From Gillisia mitskevichiae (GTDB taxonomy: Bacteria; Bacteroidota; Bacteroidia; Flavobacteriales; Flavobacteriaceae), in the NCBI RefSeq assembly GCF_003634585.1, contig NZ_RBLG01000003.1:186001-250000 (forward strand): 64,000 nt of DNA. Reading direction: 5' to 3'. The translations under genes and the position numbers were made by a program. How positions within the stretch are numbered: the stretch's first letter is position 1; the number at the start of each line of letters is the position of its first letter. Shown here piece by piece: positions 36,192-44,423 of the stretch. The notes beneath the pieces were generated by a model. That model ran no database searches. It was given only the letters and a program-made list of their open reading frames with translations, and was not told the origin of the DNA.

Positions 36192-36267
36192 GATGGGGGT
36201 GACTTCTTGCTTTAAAGTAAAGATATATTGATATCTAGGAGTAGGCCTATGGGGGAATTCCCCCATA
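36192..36267 (-). promoter_or_regulatory. Candidate operator region between the LuxR gene and B3, with G-run palindrome
   Basis: The perfect 20-bp palindrome TATGGGGG-AATT-CCCCCATA (36248-36267) contains ATGGGGGAA in both orientations. A second run, GATGGGGGTG, lies at 36192-36201. They are 190-210 and 134-143 bp before the B3 start and just past the LuxR stop codon. On the minus strand no T-run follows, so terminator function is less likely than protein binding. Confidence 0.5.
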
Positions 36268-36282
36268 ATTTTTAATTAATCC

Positions 36283-37329
36283 TTATGCCCTATTATGTTG
36301 TAAATCGATTAAATTATGGCTTACAGCGTATATGATGCTTTCCAATATAGTATCAGAATTAGTGCGCTTAACGATGTTTGCCCTATGCTTCTCTATAGTC
36401 TTAGGAGAAATATATAAGGTGTCAGAAATTTCTTTCGTTTTATAACCTTTACACAATAATTGAATAATTTCTTTTTCTCTTTTTGTAAAGCAGAATTCTG
36501 TCAAATTGGAGTTTTCTTCGAAGCAGTTTTCAACATTTTCAGAGGAGCTTCCTACTTTTTCATTAATCACAGAATCTTCATCAAAGAAGTGAATCATCAT
36601 AATGAATTGGCCTTGAAGCAATTTATCTAGTTTGCTAAAACTAATCTTAGCATTCCTAGTTTTATTGTTTTTCAGTTTTAAGGAGGTTTTAGTTACAGCT
36701 TTCATATGCTTGCCTCTAGCAAAATTCCTTAAACTCGCTCTCACCTTTGTTTTATTCTTACAGTCTACAAAATCTGTAAGTTTTATATTTTCAACATCTA
36801 AATTGTCTAGTTTAAAGGACTCCTTAAATGAATCGTTCATTGCAATTATAGTATCCTGTTGTAGTAGGATTACAGGATTTACCAATATATTAAATAGTCC
36901 CATAAAAGAGTCCTTCCAATAATTCGTAATCGTTAATTTTGAATGTATTTGCTTTAAGATCCTATTATATAGATGTGATTTTGTACAGGTATTATAGATT
37001 ACCTCATTTACCTCATTCTTATATTGCAGCTCAACAATACTCTTAACATTTTCATCTGCATACATTACTAGATAGCACTTATTTAGGAAATGAGTAGATT
37101 TAAAATTTGAAATATTTTTAAGACTTTTTGTGCTTAGTGAGGTTTGATCTACAATAATAATATCTGGAAGTAAATCCAGAGCTAAGTTGTAACCAGTATG
37201 AATTGAATTTGCCGAATTTATTTCGCAATCTACACTCAAATTCTCAGCTATATTTGAGCTAAAATCCTTATGATCGCTAATGACCAATAATTGCTTCTTA
37301 TCTGTTCTCATCCCATTAATTTTAAACAT
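36283..37329 (-). CDS. LuxR-type transcriptional regulator with receiver-like and PAS-like domains
   Basis: The 348-residue protein starts MFKINGMRTDKKQLLVISDH. A receiver-like domain (about 10-125) keeps an aspartate at the phosphorylation position (PDIIIVDQTS, about D61) but looks degenerate. A PAS-like segment (about 140-240) follows, then a clear LuxR/FixJ helix-turn-helix (TKREKEIIQLLCKGYKTKEI, ISPKTIEKHRANIVKRTNS; about 283-340). It is the first gene of the minus-strand cluster and reads towards B3. Its upstream region carries the same G-run pair as A2, so auto-regulation and control of the lipoproteins are inferred. No sensor kinase is nearby. Confidence 0.8.
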   Translation of the reverse strand: MFKINGMRTDKKQLLVISDHKDFSSNIAENLSVDCEINSANSIHTGYNLALDLLPDIIIVDQTSLSTKSLKNISNFKSTHFLNKCYLVMYADENVKSIVELQYKNEVNEVIYNTCTKSHLYNRILKQIHSKLTITNYWKDSFMGLFNILVNPVILLQQDTIIAMNDSFKESFKLDNLDVENIKLTDFVDCKNKTKVRASLRNFARGKHMKAVTKTSLKLKNNKTRNAKISFSKLDKLLQGQFIMMIHFFDEDSVINEKVGSSSENVENCFEENSNLTEFCFTKREKEIIQLLCKGYKTKEISDTLYISPKTIEKHRANIVKRTNSDTILESIIYAVSHNLIDLQHNRA

Positions 37330-37461
37330 AATTCCAATTTTAATTTGTAGGTATAAAGAATATGATTCAGGCTAACTAAAATTAATTCTCAGAGAGAATA
37401 ATTTTGAAATATGTAGGGAAGGATATTAATTTAAATTCAAGTCAATGAAATCGACTCTAAG

Positions 37462-37483
37462 TGTGGGGAATAAAATGGGGGAA
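37462..37483 (-). promoter_or_regulatory. Candidate G-run operator pair upstream of the LuxR gene
   Basis: ATGGGGGAA (37475-37483) and TGTGGGGAA (37462-37470), 133-154 bp before the start, are identical in sequence and order to the pair upstream of A2, but 4 bp apart instead of 49. Confidence 0.45.
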
Positions 37484-37776
37484 TTTTAATATTCTAAATT
37501 TAAGGGAAATCACCCATATCAATGAAATTATTTTGGTAATATTAAACTGACAATCAGGATATTATATTTACGATTTAATTATAAATTAAATCGTTAAAAA
37601 CGCTTTTCATCTCTATAAATCCACAAAATCTATAATTCATTTAATTTTTTTAAAAAAATTAAACGTCAAGAATGCTTTACTAGCTAGTTTTTCTCTAATA
37701 ATTATATAGTAGAATATTTACCTTTAAATTAACATGCGTGAATTGGTGCTTACTTTTTAGTTAGCAACAGTTTAAG

Positions 37777-37784
37777 TACCTTTG
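37777..37784 (+). promoter_or_regulatory. -7 box of uvrA
   Basis: TACCTTTG fits TAnnTTTG. It places the transcript start near 37790 and thus argues for the ATG at 37802 rather than the in-frame TTG at 37790. The -33 element is weak. Confidence 0.55.
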
Positions 37785-37801
37785 CGGACTTGACTAAAAA
37801 T

Positions 37802-40633
37802 ATGGCTAAAGCTGAAGAAAACATTGAAGTACTAGGGGCTCGGGTACATAATTTAAAGAATATAGATGTTACTATTCCCCGCGAAAAATTAGTAGTTATT
37901 ACCGGTCTCTCAGGATCTGGAAAATCATCCTTAGCATTCGACACTATTTATGCTGAAGGACAACGTCGTTATATAGAAACATTTTCCTCCTACGCAAGGC
38001 AATTTCTTGGCGGCATGGAGCGACCAGATGTAGATAAAATTGAAGGATTATCTCCCGTTATTGCTATAGAGCAAAAAACTACCAGTAAAAACCCAAGAAG
38101 TACTGTTGGTACTATAACGGAAATTTACGATTTCTTAAGGCTACTTTTTGCTAGAACTGGCGATGCCTTTAGCTACAATACCGGTGAAAAAATGGTGAGC
38201 TATAATGATGAGCAAATTAAAGAGCTTATTATTAAAAACTTCCTAGGAAAAAAAATAAGTATCCTAGCGCCAGTTGTTAGATCTAGAAAAGGTCATTATA
38301 GAGAGTTATTTGAACAAATAGCGAAACAAGGTTTTGTAAAAGTAAGAACAGATGGAGAAGTTCGGGATCTAATAAAGGGAATGAAACTGGATAGATATAA
38401 GATCCACGAAGTGGAAATTGTGATAGACAGGCTTCAAATAGATGAAAATGCAGAATCTGATAAGCGTTTAGAAGAAAGCATTAAAACAGCCATGTATCAT
38501 GGAGAAGATGTTTTGATGGTTTTGGAACAAGATTCTAATGAAGTTAGATATTTCAGTAGAAATCTAATGTGCCCAACCTCCGGAATTTCCTATCCTAACC
38601 CAGAGCCAAATAATTTCTCGTTTAATTCTCCAAAAGGAGCGTGTCCTAATTGCAACGGGATTGGAACTCTCCATAAAATAAATGTAGACAAAGTTATTCC
38701 GAAGAAAAATCTTTCTATTAAGAATGGAGCTCTTGCGCCACATGGTCCACAAAAAAAGAACTGGGTATTCTCACAGCTGGAACTTATTGCTGAACGATTT
38801 GAATTCAAATTAAGTGATCCTGTAGAAAAAATACCAAGTGCTGCATTAGAAATGATCCTATTTGGAGGTAAAGAAAAATTCTCTAAACAATCCGATACTT
38901 TAGGAATAACCAGAGATTTTAAAATTGATTTTGAAGGAGTTGCCACTTTTATAGAGAACACATATAATAGTAATGAATCTACTTCTCTAAAACGTTGGGC
39001 TAAAGAATATATGGATAAAATAGATTGTCCAGTATGTCATGGCAGTAGATTGCGTCAAGAATCACTTTATTTTAAAATCAATAATCAAAATATAGCTGAA
39101 TTAGCTAACAAGGACATTACAGATCTTGCTGATTGGTTCGCAAATTTGGAATCAAGCCTTTCAGAAAAACAATTACAAATTGCTTCAGAAGTTATTAAAG
39201 AGATCCGGACTCGTTTGCAGTTCTTAATAGATGTTGGTCTTACTTATTTATCCCTGAACAGAAGCTCCAAATCCTTATCTGGAGGAGAAGCTCAAAGAAT
39301 TAGACTAGCTACACAAATTGGTTCTCAATTAGTAGGAGTGCTTTACATTCTCGATGAACCTAGTATTGGTTTGCATCAGCGTGATAATGAAAAATTGATA
39401 AACTCCTTAGAAGCTCTTAGAGATATAGGAAATTCTGTAATTGTGGTAGAGCATGATAAAGACATGATAGAGCGAGCAGATCATGTTATAGATATTGGAC
39501 CTAAAGCTGGGAAACACGGGGGAGAGATTATAAGCCAAGGAACTCCCGCACAAATAAAAAAGCACAGTACCATTACTGCTTCCTACCTTAATGGAACCAT
39601 GGAAATTGAAGTTCCTAAAAAGCGCAGAAAAGGAAATGGCAAACATATTACCCTTAGTGGTGCCACTGGAAATAACTTAAAAGATGTTACGGTAAAGATC
39701 CCATTAGGTAAAATGATCGCTGTCACCGGAGTTTCTGGTAGTGGAAAATCTACTTTAATTAATGAAACTTTATACCCTATAATGAATGCTTTTTACTTTA
39801 ATGGTGTAAAAGTTCCTATGCCTTACAAAAGTATTAAGGGGCTAGAACATATAGATAAAGTAATAGATATTAACCAATCTCCTATTGGAAGGACTCCTAG
39901 ATCTAATCCTGCAACTTATACAGGTTTGTTCTCTGAAGTTAGAAACTTGTTCGCTAAAACTCCCGAAGCTTTAATTAGAGGTTATAAGCCTGGAAGATTT
40001 AGTTTTAATGTAAAAGGAGGAAGATGTGAAACTTGTAGAGGTGGCGGACTTCGAGTGATAGAAATGAATTTTCTACCAGACGTATACGTAGAATGTGAAA
40101 CTTGCCAAGGGAAAAGATTTAATAGAGAGACGCTGGAAATACGATATAAGGGAAAATCTATTTCAGATGTTTTAGACATGACTATTGAAGAAGCTACAGA
40201 TTTCTTTGAATTGATTCCTAAGATATACAGAAAATTAAAAACATTGAGAGACGTAGGCTTGGGTTACATTACACTGGGCCAACAAAGTACCACGCTATCT
40301 GGTGGGGAAGCTCAAAGAATTAAACTTTCTACAGAACTTTCTAAGCGCGATACTGGGAATACTTTTTATATATTAGACGAGCCTACCACAGGGCTACATT
40401 TTGAAGACGTCCGAGTTTTGATGGATGTTCTTAATAAATTAGCCAATAAAGGAAATACAGTTCTTATTATTGAACACAACTTAGATGTAATTAAATTAGC
40501 CGACCATATAATTGATATAGGTTACGAGGGCGGGAAAAATGGTGGTGAAGTTATAGTTACTGGGACTCCAGAAGTTGTTGCAAAACATAAGAAGAGTTAT
40601 ACTGCACACTATTTAAAGAAAGAATTAAAATAA
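37802..40633 (+). CDS. uvrA: Excinuclease ABC subunit A
   Basis: The 943-residue protein ([18 protein letters not shown]) has two ABC ATPase halves with Walker [15 protein letters not shown] and [14 protein letters not shown], two LSGGEAQRI signatures, and Walker B regions [12 protein letters not shown] and [14 protein letters not shown]. Zinc-finger cysteines are seen in [20 protein letters not shown] and [16 protein letters not shown]. UvrA recognises bulky DNA damage and loads UvrB in nucleotide excision repair. Length and order are normal. The LOG gene follows after 24 bp. Confidence 0.97.
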   Translation: MAKAEENIEVLGARVHNLKNIDVTIPREKLVVITGLSGSGKSSLAFDTIYAEGQRRYIETFSSYARQFLGGMERPDVDKIEGLSPVIAIEQKTTSKNPRSTVGTITEIYDFLRLLFARTGDAFSYNTGEKMVSYNDEQIKELIIKNFLGKKISILAPVVRSRKGHYRELFEQIAKQGFVKVRTDGEVRDLIKGMKLDRYKIHEVEIVIDRLQIDENAESDKRLEESIKTAMYHGEDVLMVLEQDSNEVRYFSRNLMCPTSGISYPNPEPNNFSFNSPKGACPNCNGIGTLHKINVDKVIPKKNLSIKNGALAPHGPQKKNWVFSQLELIAERFEFKLSDPVEKIPSAALEMILFGGKEKFSKQSDTLGITRDFKIDFEGVATFIENTYNSNESTSLKRWAKEYMDKIDCPVCHGSRLRQESLYFKINNQNIAELANKDITDLADWFANLESSLSEKQLQIASEVIKEIRTRLQFLIDVGLTYLSLNRSSKSLSGGEAQRIRLATQIGSQLVGVLYILDEPSIGLHQRDNEKLINSLEALRDIGNSVIVVEHDKDMIERADHVIDIGPKAGKHGGEIISQGTPAQIKKHSTITASYLNGTMEIEVPKKRRKGNGKHITLSGATGNNLKDVTVKIPLGKMIAVTGVSGSGKSTLINETLYPIMNAFYFNGVKVPMPYKSIKGLEHIDKVIDINQSPIGRTPRSNPATYTGLFSEVRNLFAKTPEALIRGYKPGRFSFNVKGGRCETCRGGGLRVIEMNFLPDVYVECETCQGKRFNRETLEIRYKGKSISDVLDMTIEEATDFFELIPKIYRKLKTLRDVGLGYITLGQQSTTLSGGEAQRIKLSTELSKRDTGNTFYILDEPTTGLHFEDVRVLMDVLNKLANKGNTVLIIEHNLDVIKLADHIIDIGYEGGKNGGEVIVTGTPEVVAKHKKSYTAHYLKKELK

Positions 40634-40657
40634 ATTAAGATTTAGAATAACACAGAA

Positions 40658-41347
40658 ATGAGAGCTAAGCAAGAAAATAAAGCGTGGAACGGAATTAAAA
40701 CTAACGATTCCTGGGCTATTTTTAAAATAATGGGTGAATTTGTAAAAGGATATGAAAAGCTAAGTCAAATAGGACCTTGCGTTTCAGTCTTTGGATCTGC
40801 TCGTACAAAACCAGACCAAAAATATTATAAGTTAACCGAGAGGATCGCCCAAAAAATTGTAGATCATGGATATGGAGTAATTACTGGAGGTGGACCTGGA
40901 ATTATGGAAGCTGGTAATAAAGGAGCACATCTTGCTGGTGGGACATCAGTTGGGTTGAATATAGAATTGCCATTCGAGCAACATGACAACCCATATATTG
41001 ACCATGATAAAAGTTTAGATTTCGATTATTTCTTTGTTAGAAAAGTAATGTTTGTGAAATATTCTCAAGGTTTTGTAGTAATGCCTGGAGGTTTTGGAAC
41101 ATTAGATGAACTTTTTGAAGCAATCACTTTAATACAAACCAACAAGATCGATAAATTTCCAATAATTTTAGTAGGAACAGAATATTGGGGAGGTTTAATA
41201 GATTGGATAAAATCTACCTTACTAGATGGATTCCAGAACATAAGCGATGGCGATATAGATTTGGTTCAAGTTGTAGATACAGAAGATGAAGTTATAGCCA
41301 TCCTGGATGATTTCTATGATGAATACAATCTAAGTCCTAATTTCTAG
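40658..41347 (+). CDS. LOG-family protein (TIGR00730, nucleotide 5'-monophosphate phosphoribohydrolase-like)
   Basis: This 229-residue Rossmann-fold protein has the family motifs GVITGGGPGIMEAGNKGA and VVMPGGFGTLDELFEA (PGGxGTxxE), plus CVSVFGSARTKP at the N-terminus. Family members cleave N-glycosidic bonds of nucleoside monophosphates (the cytokinin-activating LOG reaction and PpnN-type reactions). It is probably co-transcribed with uvrA, 24 bp upstream. The substrate is not predictable from sequence. Confidence 0.88.
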   Translation: MRAKQENKAWNGIKTNDSWAIFKIMGEFVKGYEKLSQIGPCVSVFGSARTKPDQKYYKLTERIAQKIVDHGYGVITGGGPGIMEAGNKGAHLAGGTSVGLNIELPFEQHDNPYIDHDKSLDFDYFFVRKVMFVKYSQGFVVMPGGFGTLDELFEAITLIQTNKIDKFPIILVGTEYWGGLIDWIKSTLLDGFQNISDGDIDLVQVVDTEDEVIAILDDFYDEYNLSPNF

Positions 41348-41391
41348 GAAACTAAAATAGTTCTGATATTAATTTTTAATTTATTTGCCCT

Positions 41392-44208
41392 TTGAAAATT
41401 AAATTAATTTCCATTTTAATTATTGGTTTGTGCTTTACTGATTTCAGTTTTGGACAAACCAATATGGATATTATAGCGGTATTGAATGATTCTACCCGAA
41501 CATTTAATATTCAACATAAAATTGAATATGAGAACACTAGTAAAGACACATTAACCTCCATCTTTTTAAACGATTGGGCCAATAGCTATAAAGATAAATC
41601 TACTCCCCTAGCAAAACGCTTTGCAGAAGATTACTTAAGAAGATTTCATTTTGCTAAATCAGAAGAACGAGGATATACTAGAATATATAGTGTCACTGGG
41701 AAAGATCTTAAACCCTATAATTGGCAAAGACCAGAAAACGAACCGGACATTATAGAAATTGTTCTAGATAATCCATTGTTACCGGGAGAAAAACAAGTTA
41801 TAGATATATTATATACTGTTAAGATCCCTTCAGATAAATTCACTAGATATGGTTATGATGATTTAGGGAACTTTAAATTAAATTATTGGTATATAACTCC
41901 TGCAGTTTACAAAAAAGGATGGCAAATATACAGTGACAAAAACTTAGGAAATCAATATACGCCTCCTGTAAATATTACAATTAAATTATCTACTAGGCCA
42001 TATTTATATGTAGCATCTCCCTTAAAAACAGATAGATTAGTAACAGAGGATCTTTATAAAACCACTTATCTATCGGGAACAAATAGTGTTTCTTCTCAAT
42101 TATATTTAACCAAATCTTACAGATTTGAGTCTATACAAGCAAATTCTACAGAGATTGTCACAAATTTAGATGATGAAGGACTAAACAAGGAAATTAAAGC
42201 TAGCCTACTCTCTAGGATCATGGGCTTCTTAGAAACTACATTAGGTGAATATCCTCAGAATTCATTAATGGTTACAAGGGATGAATATTTAAATAATCCA
42301 GTTTATGGTCTTAACCAGTTACCAGATTTTATAAGACCTTTTCCTGATGGTTTTCAATATGACATTAAGCAGTTAAAAACCATAACCAATCAATTTGTAA
42401 AAAACACCATTCTAGTTAATCCTAGAAATGAACAATGGGTTTATGATGCCTTGGTGATCTCTTTAATGATAGATTATGTAGATGAATATTATCCTAACAT
42501 GAAATTACTTGGAAGCCTAAGTGATTTTCTTATTGTTAAATGGTTTCACGCAGCAGACCTTGAGTTTAACGATCAGTATCCGTTTATGTATTTGCATATG
42601 GCTAGGATGAATATAGATCAGTCATTATCTACAGCTCAAGATTCCTTGGTGAAATTCAATAAAAATATAGGGAATGCTTATAAAGCTGGAACAGGATTAA
42701 AGTATCTCCAAGAATACCTTCAATCTAATGAAGTAAAAGAATCAATCTCAGAATATTATAATTCTTATGTTCTTAAACCTTCAAGCGAAGAGGATTTCCT
42801 TAATATTCTTCAGAAGAACACGCAAAAAGACATTTCGTGGTTTAAACAAGATTATGTTAAGTCTAAAACAAAGATAGATTACACTATAAGCAAGCTAAGA
42901 AAAACTCCCGATTCTCTAAAAGTCACCATTAAAAATAAGAGAGATAATAATATGCCTATTTCTCTATATGGTTTAAATAATGGGAAAGTGGTTTATAAAA
43001 CTTGGGTAGGAAATATTCAGGAAAGCAAGCAAGTGACCATTCCTAGGGATAGTATAGAGAGACTCGCGTTAAATTATGAAGGCGTTGTTCCCGAAGTTAA
43101 TCAAAGAAATAATTATAGAAGAGTAACTACTCTGCTTAATAAGCCACTACAATTTAGATTGTTTCAGGATATTGAAGATCCAAGATATACCCAATTTTTC
43201 TTTATGCCAGAATTCAATTATAACTTGTATGATGGAATTTCTATTGGTCCTAAATTGTATAATAAAACCTTTCTGAATAAAGACTTTGAATGGAAGATCT
43301 CTCCAAAATATGGGTTTACCAGTCAGACAATTGTAGGTTCTGTTTCTGCCAATTACACGAATTATCTGGATGATGAAAATCTATTTGCCATGAAATTCGG
43401 ATTTGGAGGAACACGGTTTTCTTATGGGTATAATTTATTCTACGAAAAATTCACTCCATTCATGGGACTCTATTTTAGAAATTCCTATTTAAGAGATAAT
43501 CAAAGACAATCCTTAACTTTTAGAAATGTTAATGTAAAGCAAGATCTGGATCCTCTTAACCCAGTAGAGCAACCTAAATATAATGTGGTTAATTTGAGCT
43601 ATAATTTTAGCGACACCAATTTAATAGACTATTTAAGAGGTGGTGTAGATTATCAAATCGCTAAAAATTTCAGCAAGGTTTCTTTAACGGTAGAATACCG
43701 AAAACTATTTAAAAATAACCAACAATTAAATCTTAGATTATTTGCGGGGACCTTTTTATTTAATGACGAAACAGATAATGACTACTTCAGTTTTGCTTTA
43801 GACAGACCTTCAGATTATTTATTTGATTATAATTATTATGGTCGTAGCCAGGCAAGTGGTCTTTTTAGCCAACAAATTATTGTAGCTGAAGGTGGATTTA
43901 AATCTAAGTTAGAACCTGCTTTCGCTAATCAATGGATGGCCACAGCTAATGCAAGTACTAATATCTGGAAATGGATCTACGCTTATGGTGATTTGGGTGT
44001 TGTGAAAAATGAAAGCATCAGTCCAAAATTCGTATATGATTCTGGAGTTAGAATGAGTTTGGTTGCCGATTATTTTGAAGTTTTTTTACCTGTATATTCT
44101 AATCTTGGATGGGAAATAGGACAAAAAGATTATGATCAAAAAATAAGGTTTATAGTAACTTTAGATATTAATACCCTTATTAGATTATTTACCCGAGAAT
44201 GGTATTAA
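41392..44208 (+). CDS. M1 aminopeptidase-like pseudo-enzyme fused to an outer-membrane barrel
   Basis: The 938-residue protein starts at a TTG (41392), the only start that includes its clear signal peptide (ISILIIGLCFTDFSFGQ). Residues about 22-520 follow the M1 peptidase layout: N-terminal beta-saddle and a helical catalytic-like part with NPRNEQWVYDALVISLMIDY aligning to the family's WLNEGFA region. Where HExxH should stand there is TITNQFVKNT, and no HExxH exists in the protein. The C-terminal 350 residues are barrel-like strands ending in TREWY (terminal aromatic). It is likely an outer-membrane protein that lost peptidase activity. Similar flavobacterial proteins are labelled metalloprotease. 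Confidence 0.7.
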   Translation: MKIKLISILIIGLCFTDFSFGQTNMDIIAVLNDSTRTFNIQHKIEYENTSKDTLTSIFLNDWANSYKDKSTPLAKRFAEDYLRRFHFAKSEERGYTRIYSVTGKDLKPYNWQRPENEPDIIEIVLDNPLLPGEKQVIDILYTVKIPSDKFTRYGYDDLGNFKLNYWYITPAVYKKGWQIYSDKNLGNQYTPPVNITIKLSTRPYLYVASPLKTDRLVTEDLYKTTYLSGTNSVSSQLYLTKSYRFESIQANSTEIVTNLDDEGLNKEIKASLLSRIMGFLETTLGEYPQNSLMVTRDEYLNNPVYGLNQLPDFIRPFPDGFQYDIKQLKTITNQFVKNTILVNPRNEQWVYDALVISLMIDYVDEYYPNMKLLGSLSDFLIVKWFHAADLEFNDQYPFMYLHMARMNIDQSLSTAQDSLVKFNKNIGNAYKAGTGLKYLQEYLQSNEVKESISEYYNSYVLKPSSEEDFLNILQKNTQKDISWFKQDYVKSKTKIDYTISKLRKTPDSLKVTIKNKRDNNMPISLYGLNNGKVVYKTWVGNIQESKQVTIPRDSIERLALNYEGVVPEVNQRNNYRRVTTLLNKPLQFRLFQDIEDPRYTQFFFMPEFNYNLYDGISIGPKLYNKTFLNKDFEWKISPKYGFTSQTIVGSVSANYTNYLDDENLFAMKFGFGGTRFSYGYNLFYEKFTPFMGLYFRNSYLRDNQRQSLTFRNVNVKQDLDPLNPVEQPKYNVVNLSYNFSDTNLIDYLRGGVDYQIAKNFSKVSLTVEYRKLFKNNQQLNLRLFAGTFLFNDETDNDYFSFALDRPSDYLFDYNYYGRSQASGLFSQQIIVAEGGFKSKLEPAFANQWMATANASTNIWKWIYAYGDLGVVKNESISPKFVYDSGVRMSLVADYFEVFLPVYSNLGWEIGQKDYDQKIRFIVTLDINTLIRLFTREWY

Positions 44209-44371
44209 GCCATTAATTGAAAAAGATATTTTCAATTGTAGTTTAAGGAATAAATACAACACACATTATTAGATTCGTAATTAATCCTAAATTATATCTC
44301 AATAATTATCAATAGTTTAACTATTTCAATATTTTTTGCATTTTTACATAAATTATGTCAAGTTTATTGAA

Positions 44372-44402
44372 TTGTATTTAACCCTAGTTTTAGCTATATT
44401 TG
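44372..44402 (+). promoter_or_regulatory. Promoter of the fused E1 gene (TTG-N20-TATATTTG)
   Basis: TTG at 44372-44374, a 20-bp spacer and TATATTTG at 44395-44402 match the flavobacterial consensus. The ATG is 22 bp downstream. Confidence 0.75.
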
Positions 44403-44423
44403 TAACAATTCAAACATTATTTC

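Larger units (their letters stand above)
37330..37801. other. 472-bp intergenic region between the divergent LuxR and uvrA genes
   Basis: It contains the G-run pair near the LuxR gene (37462-37483), a perfect palindrome with arms ACGATTTAATT and AATTAAATCGT around ATA (37570-37594), an AT-only palindrome at 37640-37663 (TTTAATTTTTTT and complement), and the uvrA -7 box. No coding frame was seen. Confidence 0.65.

Noticed and set aside
23404-37329. Transposon or phage origin of the lipoprotein cluster
   Set aside because: No transposase, integrase, tRNA target or terminal repeats were found. The repeats present are coding and explained by paralogy.
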